43,674 bases of DNA, from NCBI GenBank assembly GCA_946500895.1, contig CAMMXG010000011.1:1-43674 (forward strand), in the 5' to 3' direction. The DNA is from an uncultured Mycoplasma sp. Its GTDB lineage: Bacteria; Bacillota_I; Bacilli_A; RF39; UBA660. Positions within the stretch are counted from its first letter, which is position 1. The number at the start of each line of letters is the position of its first letter. Positions 32,520-42,724 of this stretch are shown piece by piece. The notes beneath the pieces were generated by a model. The model was given only the letters and a program-made list of their open reading frames with translations. It ran no database searches and was not told the origin of the DNA. Made by a program: the position numbers and the translations under genes.

Positions 32520-32819
32520 ATGAATATTCAAAATTTAATGGCACAAGCCCAAAAAATGCAAAAGGAAATTACCAAAAAGAAAGAAGAAATAGATAATTCA
32601 ATATTTGTTGGAAATTCAGAATGGATTAAAGTTGAAATGAATGGCAAAAAAGAAGTTGAAAAGGTAACTATAACTTTTGAAGGAACAATCGAATCAGATG
32701 ATAAAGAAATGCTTGAAGATATGATAAAAATAGCAATTAACGATGCTGTGAAAAAAATAGATCAAGAAGTAGAAAATAAAATGGGAGCCTATGGTTCATC
32801 ATTTAATGGCTTATTCTAA
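32520..32819 (+). CDS. ebfC: YbaB/EbfC nucleoid-associated protein
   Basis: MNIQNLMAQAQKMQKEITKKKEEI; between dnaX and recR. Confidence 0.94.
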   Translation: MNIQNLMAQAQKMQKEITKKKEEIDNSIFVGNSEWIKVEMNGKKEVEKVTITFEGTIESDDKEMLEDMIKIAINDAVKKIDQEVENKMGAYGSSFNGLF

Positions 32820-33421
32820 TGAACTATCCTAAAGATTTAGAAAAGTTAATTAGTTATTTTCAAAAATTACCTGGTATAGGTGAAAAAAGTGCCGAGCGTC
32901 TTGCAATCGCCACCTTAGAATTTAGTGATGAAGAAGCCGAAGAATTTAGTAATTCTATCATTTCAGCAAAAAAGAATTTAACTAGATGTCAAATATGTGG
33001 ACATCTAACAGACAAAGAAATATGTGATATTTGTAGTGATGAATCTAGAAATAAGAACATTATTTGTGTAATTGAAGATTATAAAAGTATTTTTTCTTTT
33101 GAAAAATCAGGTAATTTTAAAGGAACTTATCATGTTCTAAATGGATTAATTTCTCCTATGGATGACATTGGGCCTGAAGACATTAATTTATCTAGTCTTA
33201 TATCTAGAGTAGAGAAACTAGATCATCCAGAACTTATTTTAGCATTAAAGCCAACAGTGGAAGGAGAAGCAACTACTTTATATATAAAGAAAATATTAGA
33301 AAGTAAGGATGTTACAATATCTAGATTATCTTATGGCATTCCTATTGGTGCTGAAATAGACTATTTAGATAATGTTACATTAGAAAAAGCTTTAGAAGAT
33401 CGCAAAAAAATATCGGAATAA
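32819..33421 (+). CDS. recR: Recombination mediator RecR
   Basis: LISYFQKLPGIGEKSAERLA, CQICGHLTDKEICDIC. Confidence 0.97.
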   Translation: MNYPKDLEKLISYFQKLPGIGEKSAERLAIATLEFSDEEAEEFSNSIISAKKNLTRCQICGHLTDKEICDICSDESRNKNIICVIEDYKSIFSFEKSGNFKGTYHVLNGLISPMDDIGPEDINLSSLISRVEKLDHPELILALKPTVEGEATTLYIKKILESKDVTISRLSYGIPIGAEIDYLDNVTLEKALEDRKKISE

Positions 33422-33458
33422 AAAGACGAAAAAATCATATAATTTACTGTGATAAAAT

Positions 33459-33644
33459 ATGAAAAAAAATATATTAAAAATATTAAGTAAATTATGTTTT
33501 GCGTTTGTAATGTTATATGGCTTAAATTTAATATTATCGGGTATAAATATTTTTATTCCTATTAATCTAATTACAATAGTGTTAGTAACACTTCTGGGAT
33601 CTCCCGGAATATTAGGATTAGTTGCAGTATATTTATTGATATAA
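33459..33644 (+). CDS. bofA: BofA-like sigma-K processing inhibitor family protein
   Basis: 61 aa membrane protein with FIPINLITIVLVTLLGSPGILGLVAVYLL after recR. Confidence 0.75.
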   Translation: MKKNILKILSKLCFAFVMLYGLNLILSGINIFIPINLITIVLVTLLGSPGILGLVAVYLLI

Positions 33645-33656
33645 GGATGTGGTAGT

Positions 33657-34517
33657 TTGGTTGTAAATAATAATTTATTAGATATCTACAAACAATATCG
33701 TGAGAAAAAGTTAGCTCACGCTTATTTAATTGAAACAAATAATACATCTAAACTATTAGAAGATCTAAAAGCTTTAATAAAAGCAATTAATTGTCCGGAA
33801 GAGTACCAAGAACAATGTTTAAAATGTAATTTATGTAACTTAATCAATAAAAATAATTTACCAAGTTTAATTATGATTGAACCAGATGGGACAAGCATTA
33901 AAAAGGGGCAGATTGAAGATTTAAAAATATCATTTGAAACTAAACCAATTTATAGTAAATATAATACATATATTATTGTGAGTGCAGAAAAATTAAATAG
34001 TAGTAGTGCTAATGCGATGTTAAAGTTTGTCGAAGAACCAACCGAGGGAATTTTAGGATTTTTTATCACTAATAATAAAGATGTAATCATTCCAACAATC
34101 AAGAGTCGTTGTCAAGTTTTAGTAGCTACTTATGAAAGTGATAATATATTGGAAAAATTAAATATTACTGCTGAAGAATTAACAAATTATCAAACAATAA
34201 TTAGAAATTATCTAAATAAGATTAACAATAATTCAATTATAAACAACAAAGATTTAATTTTAAGTAAATTATCGGAAAGAAAAGAAATAGAAACATTATT
34301 CAAAATAATATTTGAGATATTCTATAATAATTTTTTAAAAAATATAAACAAAGAGTATGATCAAACTTTAATTGAAGTTTATAACGAAGAAAATAATAAT
34401 AAAATCATAAAAGAATTAAATATTATTACAAAATTTTTACAAGATTTGAGTTATAATGTAAATATGGAACTTTTATTAGATAAATTTGTTATAGAAATGA
34501 GGAATATTCATGGATAA
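33657..34517 (+). CDS. holB: DNA polymerase III delta-prime subunit
   Basis: HAYLIETNN, ANAMLKFVEEP, IKSRCQVL. Confidence 0.9.
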   Translation: MVVNNNLLDIYKQYREKKLAHAYLIETNNTSKLLEDLKALIKAINCPEEYQEQCLKCNLCNLINKNNLPSLIMIEPDGTSIKKGQIEDLKISFETKPIYSKYNTYIIVSAEKLNSSSANAMLKFVEEPTEGILGFFITNNKDVIIPTIKSRCQVLVATYESDNILEKLNITAEELTNYQTIIRNYLNKINNNSIINNKDLILSKLSERKEIETLFKIIFEIFYNNFLKNINKEYDQTLIEVYNEENNNKIIKELNIITKFLQDLSYNVNMELLLDKFVIEMRNIHG

Positions 34518-35310
34518 ATATTATATATATGGTGTAAATTTTAAAGATAATGGCAAAATATATAATTTTAAAAGTAAAATTCGTTGCCCAATTAATGTAA
34601 CAGTTATAACTGAAACAGAAAAAGGATTGCAATTTGGTAAAGTGGTAAATTATATTAGTAATGAAAATATAAAAAATATAGATGAATTAAAAGATATTAT
34701 TAGAATTTCCACCAAAAAAGATTATGAAGAACATTTAAAAAATCTAAGAGATGCTGATGCTGCTTTAAAACAAAGCAGAGAAATAGTTAAAGAGCTTAAT
34801 CTAGATATGAAAATGATTAATGCCAGTTACACATTTGATCGCAAACAACTTATCTTTAATTTTTTAGCTGATGAAAGAATTGATTTTAGAGAATTAGCAA
34901 GACGTCTAGCTTCAATATATCGTACACGGATTGAATTACGCCAAATTGGTGCAAGAGATAAAGCAAGAGAAATTGGGGGAGTCGGAACATGTGGGCAAAA
35001 AATTTGTTGCGCTAATTTCTTAAACCATATTGATTCAGTATCAATGAATATGGCTAAAAACCAAGGATTAGCCTTAAATCCATCAAAAATCAATGGTTTA
35101 TGTGGAAGACTTTTGTGTTGCCTCACTTATGAGGATGAAGAATACTTAAAATGCAGTGAAGGATTACCAAACATTGGAGAAATAGTAAAAACAGAGTTAG
35201 GAGAAGGACCTGTAGTTAATGTAGATATATTAAATCGCTCTTATAAAGTGTTAGTAAACAATGAAAGAGTGGAAATTTATGCAGGTGAAGAAAATGGAAG
35301 TACTGAATGA
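34510..35310 (+). CDS. ricT: PSP1-domain regulatory protein RicT (YaaT)
   Basis: GGVGTCGQKICCANFL, NGLCGRLLCCLTYE. Confidence 0.93.
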   Translation: MDKYYIYGVNFKDNGKIYNFKSKIRCPINVTVITETEKGLQFGKVVNYISNENIKNIDELKDIIRISTKKDYEEHLKNLRDADAALKQSREIVKELNLDMKMINASYTFDRKQLIFNFLADERIDFRELARRLASIYRTRIELRQIGARDKAREIGGVGTCGQKICCANFLNHIDSVSMNMAKNQGLALNPSKINGLCGRLLCCLTYEDEEYLKCSEGLPNIGEIVKTELGEGPVVNVDILNRSYKVLVNNERVEIYAGEENGSTE

Positions 35311-36001
35311 TCTATACGATTATAATTTAAAAATTTATCAAAATGATAAATTGTTTAAATTTTCCTTAGACTCACTTTTACTTGCGGAATTTGTAGAAAT
35401 TAAAAAAAGTGATAAAAAATTGTTAGATATATGTAGTGGTAATGCACCACTACCTTTAATCATTGGCAAGAATTATAATGTTGAAATAACAGGAGTAGAA
35501 ATCGAAAAAGTAATCTATGATCTAGCAGAGAAAAGTATCAAAATAAATAAATTAACCAATATAAAGATGTTAAATATGAATGCGAAAGATTTAAAAAATT
35601 ATTTCCCGGGAAATAATTTTGATATTGTAACCTGCAATCCTCCTTTTTTTAAAGTAACCAACACTTCACTAATGAATGAAGAGCGAAAAAAAGCTATAGC
35701 AAGACACGAGATTGCTATTACATTAGAAGAAATATTTGGGATAGTAAAATATTTGTTAAAAGATAATGGTACTTTTTATCTAGTTCATCGTCCTGAAAGA
35801 TTAGAAGAAATTTTTTGTTTTGCTAATCAATATAAACTACATGTCAAAGAAACGATTTTTATTTATTCAGATTTAAGTAAAAATGCTATAATGGTATTGT
35901 TTAAAATGAAAAAAAACGCCCAGTTTGGTGTTAAGATAAAATCGGTAGTAATTAATAGAGATACTAAAACATATCAAAATATATTTAAGGATGTGAAATA
36001 A
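35294..36001 (+). CDS. trmN6: tRNA1(Val) adenine N6-methyltransferase (YabB/TrmN6-like)
   Basis: LLDICSGNAPLPLIIG, DIVTCNPPFFK; start at 35294. Confidence 0.88.
   Translation: MEVLNDLYDYNLKIYQNDKLFKFSLDSLLLAEFVEIKKSDKKLLDICSGNAPLPLIIGKNYNVEITGVEIEKVIYDLAEKSIKINKLTNIKMLNMNAKDLKNYFPGNNFDIVTCNPPFFKVTNTSLMNEERKKAIARHEIAITLEEIFGIVKYLLKDNGTFYLVHRPERLEEIFCFANQYKLHVKETIFIYSDLSKNAIMVLFKMKKNAQFGVKIKSVVINRDTKTYQNIFKDVK
35595..35620. promoter_or_regulatory. Noc-binding-site-like palindrome inside trmN6
   Basis: 26-bp perfect palindrome AAAATTATTTCCCGGGAAATAATTTT containing ATTTCCCGGGAAAT (35601-35614). Confidence 0.8.
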
Positions 36002-36555
36002 TGAAATTAATTGTTGGCTTAGGCAATCCTGGTAAGGAATATATAAATACTCGCCATAACATTGGCTTTATGGTACTAGATCATTTTGCTAACACAGATA
36101 ATTGGAAAAGCAAATGGTCATCGTTATATACTGAAAAAATAATGAATGGTGAAAAAGTATTATTAATAAAACCAGAAACTTACATGAACTTATCAGGAAA
36201 CGCTTTAATAGAATTTGTAAATTTTTACAAAATAAATTTAGAAGATATTTTAGTTATTCATGACGATTTAGATTTACCGGTAGGGACTTATCGTTTAAAA
36301 ATAAATAGTAGTGCAGGTGGGCATAATGGTATTAAATCTATTATTGAACGTCTTGGAAGTACTGGTTTTGCAAGACTTAAAATAGGTATTTCTAACAATA
36401 AAGAAATGGATACCAAAGATTATGTTTTAGGTAAGTTTCGAAAAGATGAATTAGAAATATATGATAAATTATATTCAACTTTTGATGATATTATCATGTC
36501 TTTTATTACAAATGGTATAGATGCAACAATGAATAAATATAATAGAAAGAGTTAA
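36001..36555 (+). CDS. pth: Peptidyl-tRNA hydrolase
   Basis: LIVGLGNPGKEYINTRHNIGFMVLD. Confidence 0.97.
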   Translation: MKLIVGLGNPGKEYINTRHNIGFMVLDHFANTDNWKSKWSSLYTEKIMNGEKVLLIKPETYMNLSGNALIEFVNFYKINLEDILVIHDDLDLPVGTYRLKINSSAGGHNGIKSIIERLGSTGFARLKIGISNNKEMDTKDYVLGKFRKDELEIYDKLYSTFDDIIMSFITNGIDATMNKYNRKS

Positions 36556-36557
36556 TT

Positions 36558-39500
36558 ATGGACTTTTTAGATAAATATTTTAAATACGACAATAATTTAA
36601 CTATAACAGGGTTAACACATGAGTTAGCCTATCTTTACGTGTCTAAAATTTTTGAAGAAAAAAAGAAGAATATAATTGTTTTATTAAGTACGTTATATGA
36701 AGCAAACACCTTTTTCTCTGGAATAGGAAATTACGAAAAAAATACCTTTTTATTTCCAATGGATGATTTTATAACGAGTCAAGCTTTAGCAATTTCACCA
36801 GAACTTAAAACAACTAGAATAGATACGATAGAAGCCTTAAAAAATAAAAAGGGAATTGTCGTTACCAATTTAATGGGTTATTTAAAATTTTTAACTGACC
36901 AACAAGTTCAAGAAAAAATGAACATTATCTTAAAAAAAGGCGACGAAATTAATCGTGAAAAATTAATTGAAATATTAGATAAGTTAGATTATAAAAGAGA
37001 TACAATTGTGACAACAACTGGTGAATATGCCGTAAGAGGTTTTGTCATCGATATTTTCGTAACCTTAGAAGAGCATCCAATTAGAGTAGAATTCTTTGGA
37101 AATGTTATTGAATCTATAAGATATTTTGATGAATCAACCCAAATGTCAATTAAAGAAATAAATGAAATTAAATTAGTACCAAATGGCGAAATTAAAACAG
37201 ACAAAAAATCATGTTTACTTGATTATGCAAAAGATGCTATCGTAATAACTATTGATGAAACAAGAATAAAAGCTAGTTATGAAAAATTAGAAGAAGAAAT
37301 GTTTGAATATCGTACCTCAAAAGGACTTCCTGAAGATACGAAATTTATGTTTAGCTTAGATGAAATTAATCCTAAAGAAAATATATATATTAATTTTATT
37401 GATAATTATAAAAAGGATGCCAATACTCTTAATTTATCCACGAAAGAAATACCAAATTTTCATTCCAATTTTGAAAAATTAAAAGAGCAAACCGAAATAT
37501 GGCATCGACAAGCTTATAAAATAATATTTTATTTAAGTAAAGAAAGTCAAGTTAAAATAATCAAAGAGTTAATAACTGTCCCTATAACGATTGAAAATAA
37601 ATATTTATCCAAAGGATTTATCATAGATAAAATAGTTGTTATAAGTGAAAATGACATTGAGCATGTGAACAAAGAGCGAGTTAAATATCGCAATTCCTAC
37701 AAAATAGGTAGCAAAATAAAAGATATAAACTCTTTAAATAAAGGGGATTATGTCGTTCATATGGCCCATGGAATAGGGGTTTACAATGGAATAAAGACAC
37801 TAACTAAAAGAGGACTAGCCAAAGACTATATCGAAATTCTTTATGCTGATAATGATAAAATTTATGTTCCAGTTGAAAAAATGAACACTATATTAAAATA
37901 TACTAGTAAAGATGGATATAAACCTAAAATAAATAAATTAAATTCGACTAGTTGGGCTAAAACCAAAAGAGCAGTTGAAAAGAAAATAAAGGATATATCA
38001 GAAGAACTATTAAAATTATATGCTGAAAGAAAAGCTTTAAAAGGAGAAGCTTATAAAACATATGATATGGAGCGTGATTTTGCTAGTAGTTTTGAATATA
38101 CACCAACAAGAGATCAAGATAAAGCAATTAAGGAAATAGATACTGATTTAAAAGATCAAGTTCCAATGGATAGATTATTATGTGGCGATGTTGGTTTTGG
38201 TAAAACAGAAGTAGCATTTCGAGCTATGTTTAAAACTATTTTAAATAATCATCAAGTATTTTATTTATGCCCTACAACCATTTTATCAAAGCAACAATAT
38301 TTATCAGCATTAGATCGATTTAAAGATTATCCCGTTGAAATAGCACTACTAAATCGTTTTACAAGTACAAAAGAAACAAAACGAATTTTAGAAGGATTAG
38401 AAAAGGGAACAATTGATATTGTTTTTGGAACACATCGCTTATTAAGTGATGATGTTAAATTTAATAAGTTAGGTTTATTAATTGTCGATGAAGAACAACG
38501 ATTTGGTGTAACTCACAAAGAAAAAATCAAAAAATTTAAAACCGATGTTAATGTACTTACTTTATCAGCAACACCAATTCCAAGAACAATGAAAATGGCA
38601 ATGTCAGGTTTAAGGGACTTATCCATTATTGATACGCCACCAGTCAATAGATATCCAATTCAAACTTATGTTTTAGAAGAAAATGATTTAATTATCAAAG
38701 ATGCAATCTATAAAGAATTATCAAGGAAAGGACAAATATTTATTCTTTATAACAACATTGATAAATTAGATAGTGTTGTTAGTCACATCAAATCACTCGT
38801 TCCAGAAGCAAGAATTATTAGTGCCCATGGAAGAATGAACAAACAAGAATTGGAAGATGTTATGCAAGATTTCATTGATTTTAAATATGATATTCTAATA
38901 TGCACAACAATTATTGAAACCGGAATAGATATTCCAAATACCAACACACTAATAATTTATAATGCTGACCGCTTTGGTCTATCACAATTATATCAAATAA
39001 GAGGAAGAGTGGGTCGTTCTAACAAAATAGCTTACGCCTATCTATTATATGATAAAAGCAAAATGTTAAATGATATTGCAATTAAAAGATTAGATGCCAT
39101 AAAAGAATTTACAGAACTAGGAAGTGGCTATCGTATTGCAATGCGTGATTTAGCGATAAGAGGCGCAGGAGATATTCTTGGAAGTGAACAAGCCGGCTTT
39201 GTTGATTCAGTTGGTATTAATTTATATATGCAAATGATTGAAGAAGAAATGCGTAAATTAAAAGGAGAAGAAATTAAAGAAGAAGATTCAAAAGAATCAC
39301 TCATTGATGTAAGTACGCATATATCCGATGAATATACAACTGATGATGAAATAAAAATTGAAATTCACCAAAAAATTAATGAAGTTGATTCTTTAGAAAG
39401 TTTAAAGAAAGTAAAAGAAGAATTAGAAGACCGTTTTGGTCAAGTTGATGAAACTATGATTATTTATATGTATGAAGAATGGTTTGAGAAACTAGCAAGG

Positions 39501-39782
39501 TCACTAAATATTAGCAGAGTAACGCAAACAGAGAGATTTATAGAAGTAGAACTTCCCGAAGAATTATCAAACCATATTAAAGCAGATAAACTATTCTTAG
39601 AAAGTTACAATATTAATCCAAATTTAAAATTTGCTTACCAAAATAAAAGAATTAAAATAACGTTAATGCTAAAACCAAATGATAAACATTTCCTATATAC
39701 TTTTGTACCCGTCTTAGAATTAATCAAAGAAGATTATTTCCCAGGAAATAATAATGCCAAAGAAAAAGCACCAAACTCTTAG
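36558..39782 (+). CDS. mfd: Transcription-repair coupling factor
   Basis: 1074 aa; GDVGFGKTEVAFRAMFK, DEEQRFGV, LSATPIPRTMKMAMSGLRDLS. Confidence 0.98.
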   Translation: MDFLDKYFKYDNNLTITGLTHELAYLYVSKIFEEKKKNIIVLLSTLYEANTFFSGIGNYEKNTFLFPMDDFITSQALAISPELKTTRIDTIEALKNKKGIVVTNLMGYLKFLTDQQVQEKMNIILKKGDEINREKLIEILDKLDYKRDTIVTTTGEYAVRGFVIDIFVTLEEHPIRVEFFGNVIESIRYFDESTQMSIKEINEIKLVPNGEIKTDKKSCLLDYAKDAIVITIDETRIKASYEKLEEEMFEYRTSKGLPEDTKFMFSLDEINPKENIYINFIDNYKKDANTLNLSTKEIPNFHSNFEKLKEQTEIWHRQAYKIIFYLSKESQVKIIKELITVPITIENKYLSKGFIIDKIVVISENDIEHVNKERVKYRNSYKIGSKIKDINSLNKGDYVVHMAHGIGVYNGIKTLTKRGLAKDYIEILYADNDKIYVPVEKMNTILKYTSKDGYKPKINKLNSTSWAKTKRAVEKKIKDISEELLKLYAERKALKGEAYKTYDMERDFASSFEYTPTRDQDKAIKEIDTDLKDQVPMDRLLCGDVGFGKTEVAFRAMFKTILNNHQVFYLCPTTILSKQQYLSALDRFKDYPVEIALLNRFTSTKETKRILEGLEKGTIDIVFGTHRLLSDDVKFNKLGLLIVDEEQRFGVTHKEKIKKFKTDVNVLTLSATPIPRTMKMAMSGLRDLSIIDTPPVNRYPIQTYVLEENDLIIKDAIYKELSRKGQIFILYNNIDKLDSVVSHIKSLVPEARIISAHGRMNKQELEDVMQDFIDFKYDILICTTIIETGIDIPNTNTLIIYNADRFGLSQLYQIRGRVGRSNKIAYAYLLYDKSKMLNDIAIKRLDAIKEFTELGSGYRIAMRDLAIRGAGDILGSEQAGFVDSVGINLYMQMIEEEMRKLKGEEIKEEDSKESLIDVSTHISDEYTTDDEIKIEIHQKINEVDSLESLKKVKEELEDRFGQVDETMIIYMYEEWFEKLARSLNISRVTQTERFIEVELPEELSNHIKADKLFLESYNINPNLKFAYQNKRIKITLMLKPNDKHFLYTFVPVLELIKEDYFPGNNNAKEKAPNS
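39736..39749. promoter_or_regulatory. Degenerate Noc-binding-site-like sequence in mfd 3' end
   Basis: ATTTCCCAGGAAAT, one mismatch to ATTTCCCGGGAAAT; flanks TTATT...AATAA conserved. Confidence 0.5.
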
Positions 39783-39799
39783 TTTGATGTTTTTTTTAT
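39770..39799 (+). terminator. mfd terminator overlapping the stop codon
   Basis: CAAACT-ctt-AGTTTGatgTTTTTTTT. Confidence 0.7.
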
Positions 39800-41090
39800 C
39801 CAATAACATAAGGATTAGAAGCAGTACCATTACCAGAAGAAATAGTGATATCAGCACCTAAATTAATAACTGGGCGCACACCCGGTGTAGTGTCATCCAC
39901 GTAGTTGTAGTTGAGGCTGCCAGACGAAGTCACACGGAACACGCGAGCACCAATCGTATTATATAAATACGGAGACATGGTCCAATAGTTTTGGCCGGTA
40001 TATAGGTAGTAACTTGTATTATTTGATGAGTATCCTCCTGCATACCATGCTTCATCCATGCTGATTAATCCGATTGGGTATGTTAATGATTTATTTCCAT
40101 CGCTACTTCCGCTTGTTGTATACAAATCGCTATCACTGGCACATTCAAACGTTGGTACTCCTGATGAATTTTCATATAATCTTTCATATGGTCGATATTC
40201 CGTATATGTTGTTCCTAACCCTGTACCACTAGTTGGTGTTCTATCTCCGCAGAATCCGGCATTTCCATCTAAATCGTCTGCATAACTTGTTAGATTATTT
40301 TGGTACCATGTATTCAGTTCTCCTAGTATCGTACTATTGGTTCCTGTTCCATGGACACTATTAGTTGAGTATTTGAATCCTACATAGGCATTATCATTAT
40401 ACGAACTATTAAATGCACTTGTTCCTATTTGAGTAGTACTTCCTATTGCTGTATTACTTGTTCCTTGATAAATCAATCTCAATGTTCCATCTTCATTAAT
40501 CCTTATAATTCGCCAATAGAATCCTGCCCATCTTACCCAGTTATTGGTTGGGTTTCCTGCAAAATAGTATGTTCTTCCTTTACTTGTATCTGCATAATAG
40601 ATTGTTCCTGTTGTTGTATTTGTTACGGTTGTTCTAAAATTGTTTCTTGTTAACACATTTTGATAATTTGCAAGTATTGTATCACTTGCAGATACCCTTT
40701 CTTCAAAATGCAATGTACATCTTGTCCCTTTAGTAGTATATGGACTTTTATACTCAATCCTCCTGTTTCACTATCATAACTAATACTCAAATTTTCTATT
40801 TCTGTTCCATCTTTATAGGTACAAGTACTTTGGGTTGTATCTAATGTATATGTTTTACTACTATCTAACTCTGTAGCTTCCACTCCATCAATATATAAAC
40901 TTACTATATTTAAGTCCGGTAATGTATAGTTAATTGTTCCATTAACTAAAGGTATACTTTCAGTTACTCTATATTTAGCATGACTTCTAGTAACTATTAA
41001 CACAACAAGAAGTACAACTACACAGACAAAGCCACATAAAAAATATAATCTATTCTTATGAGATTGAATTCTTTCAAATTTTATATTCAT
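39796..41090 (-). pseudogene. Membrane-anchored surface protein with C-terminal variable (C-type-lectin/FGE-like?) domain; split by a -1 frameshift into ORFs 40650-41090 and 39796-40713
   Basis: N-terminal TM; ORFs join as ...SETGGLSI|KSPYTTKGTRCTLHFEERVSASDTILANYQ... with the shift at AAAA (about 40746-40749). C-terminus YWTMSPYLYNTIGARVFRVTSSGSLNYNYVDDTTPGVRPVINLGADI. Confidence 0.7.
39872..39978 (-). repeat. Variable-region-like segment (VR) of the surface gene
   Basis: shares invariant framework codons TCTCCGTAT..GCT..GTGTTC..GTG..TCG..GGC..CTC..GTG..GGTGTGCGCCCA with cassettes at 41509-41612 and 42856-42956. Confidence 0.75.
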
Positions 41091-41196
41091 TTATACACTC
41101 TTATTCTATGCATGCATTATATATCAATATGAATACATATGCAAGTATAAAATAAATGCAATTGAAAGTAAAATATATTAAAAGAGGTGTATTTAT

Positions 41197-41349
41197 ATGT
41201 CAAGTGTAATTATTACATTAAGAGTTAGCGAAGAACTAAAAAAAGAATTAGATAAAATGGCTTTAGAAGAAAATAGAAGTTTAAATAATTTTATTGCCAC
41301 TATTTTAATTAAATATGTTGATGAAAAGAAAAAAGAAGAAAACAAATAA
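41197..41349 (+). CDS. Small ribbon-helix-helix (CopG/Arc-like) DNA-binding protein
   Basis: 50 aa: MSSVIITLRVSEELKKELDKMALEENRSLNNFIATILIKYVDEKKKEENK, RBS AAAGAGGTG. Confidence 0.75.
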   Translation: MSSVIITLRVSEELKKELDKMALEENRSLNNFIATILIKYVDEKKKEENK

Positions 41350-41376
41350 CCCCAATTTTATATTGAGGTTATTTTA
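41344..41376. terminator. Bidirectional terminator between RHH gene and cassette unit 1
   Basis: AATAACCCCAATTTTATATTGAGGTTATTTT hairpin. Confidence 0.65.
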
Positions 41377-41633
41377 ACATTGTCCTAATTTTAAATACAA
41401 GATTTAAAATATCAATATTATGTATTTAGGAAATAATCCTGTGATTAATCTTGTATCCCAATGCTTTTTTATTTAGTCTTAACCAAATAGTAAGTTTAAA
41501 AGGATATTGGGCGCACACCATTCGTGTTATTCACGTTCGGTGCATCGAGGTTGCCATTCGAATTCACACGGAACACGTTAGCATTACCGTTGTTGAAGTT
41601 ATACGGAGACATACTTGTAATTTTAGATTAACC
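41344..41633 (-). ncRNA. Candidate cassette RNA unit 1 (template-like repeat plus structured domain)
   Basis: minus promoter TTGTAA-N17-TATAAT (41640-41668), cassette 41509-41612, conserved hairpin domain 41395-41456, terminator 41344-41376; homologous to unit 2. Confidence 0.55.
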
Positions 41634-41662
41634 AACTTTATTATAAAATTATAACCAAAAAA

Positions 41663-42610
41663 TTACAACTCACTTTTTATTAATTTATAATCTAGAGGAA
41701 TAATAGAATCACCTCTAACAAAATTAACAATAAATACATTGCTTTCTTTAGTAATAAGTAATCCAACTGTTTTATTGTGAAATGGTTTCTTAATAAGTTC
41801 ATCTACTAAATTCATATAGAATTCTATTTGGACTTTATCTTCTTTTTTTAAACTTCTAAGTTTTAATTCAACGATAACGTAACAATTTAATTCAATATTA
41901 AATAACAAAATATCAATATAATAATTATGATTATTTTTAGTTAATTTATATTGATGAGCAACATAAGTAAATCCATTTCCAAGTTGTTTAAAGAAAAAAT
42001 CCAAATTAGCAAGAATATTTAATTCTAAATCATGTTCAGTTTTAACTTCATGACTAACAGGAATCATAATCGGATTTTTCATATTAGTTGTAATTAAATA
42101 CTTTTTAGGTAGTTCAATTTCAATTTTTTCAGGTTTGTCAATTAAACGTTCATAGGAATTCGATTTTATTTCTTTAGTGATTTCTCTTACAGAATAATTG
42201 CTTTTAATACACAAATTAATATAATAATTTCTTTTATTTTCATCTTTAATTGGTAATAAAATAACTATAATTGACCAAGATAATTGCGACACTGTCGCAA
42301 TATTCGGAAAAAGTAGATAAAATTGTCTAAATCTAGATAAATTAGTGTAATTATACCCCTTACCATAAGCTTCTGTTAACTTGATGGACCACTTCTTAAT
42401 AAGTTCATCTCCATACTTTGCTCTTTCACATCCACTTTGAGCTTCAACAATAAGTTTTCCTATCTCCCAATATGTTTCTACTAAATTATAATTATCTTCT
42501 ATTTTTCTTGCTTTTTTACTTATTTCTTGCTTCTTAATTAAATGTTTTATCTCCTGATAATATTGTTCTTCTTTCATACAAAAAAACTCCCTGTAATGCT
42601 TATATAACAT
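41663..42610 (-). CDS. DUF1016/YhcG-like PDDEXK nuclease family protein
   Basis: YWEIGKLIVEAQ...AKYGDELIKKWSIKLTEAYGKGYNYTNLSRFRQFYLLFP; C-terminal DILLFNIELNCYVIVELKLRS PDDEXK-type core. Confidence 0.9.
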   Translation of the reverse strand: MLYKHYREFFCMKEEQYYQEIKHLIKKQEISKKARKIEDNYNLVETYWEIGKLIVEAQSGCERAKYGDELIKKWSIKLTEAYGKGYNYTNLSRFRQFYLLFPNIATVSQLSWSIIVILLPIKDENKRNYYINLCIKSNYSVREITKEIKSNSYERLIDKPEKIEIELPKKYLITTNMKNPIMIPVSHEVKTEHDLELNILANLDFFFKQLGNGFTYVAHQYKLTKNNHNYYIDILLFNIELNCYVIVELKLRSLKKEDKVQIEFYMNLVDELIKKPFHNKTVGLLITKESNVFIVNFVRGDSIIPLDYKLIKSEL

Positions 42611-42693
42611 AACTTTTAAGGAATGTAAATATCTATGGATACGAATGGCTACAAACTTATTTGTTTACGACAAAATCTCTTAAAGTTTGTGTA

Positions 42694-42724
42694 AAACAAA
42701 AAGATAGACCTTTCACTCTATCTA
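42694..42724 (-). terminator. Intrinsic terminator of cassette unit 2
   Basis: minus strand AGATAGA-gtgaaagg-TCTATCTTTTTGTTTT. Confidence 0.75.

Noticed and set aside
33595-33615. GGGATCTCCCGGAATATT in bofA as another Noc site
   Set aside because: Right half diverges from GGGAAAT; does not fit the palindrome
41451-41654. 67-aa plus-strand ORF MYPNAFLFSLNQ...
   Set aside because: Antisense to cassette unit 1; the minus-strand reading frame is the one shared with the surface gene and unit 2
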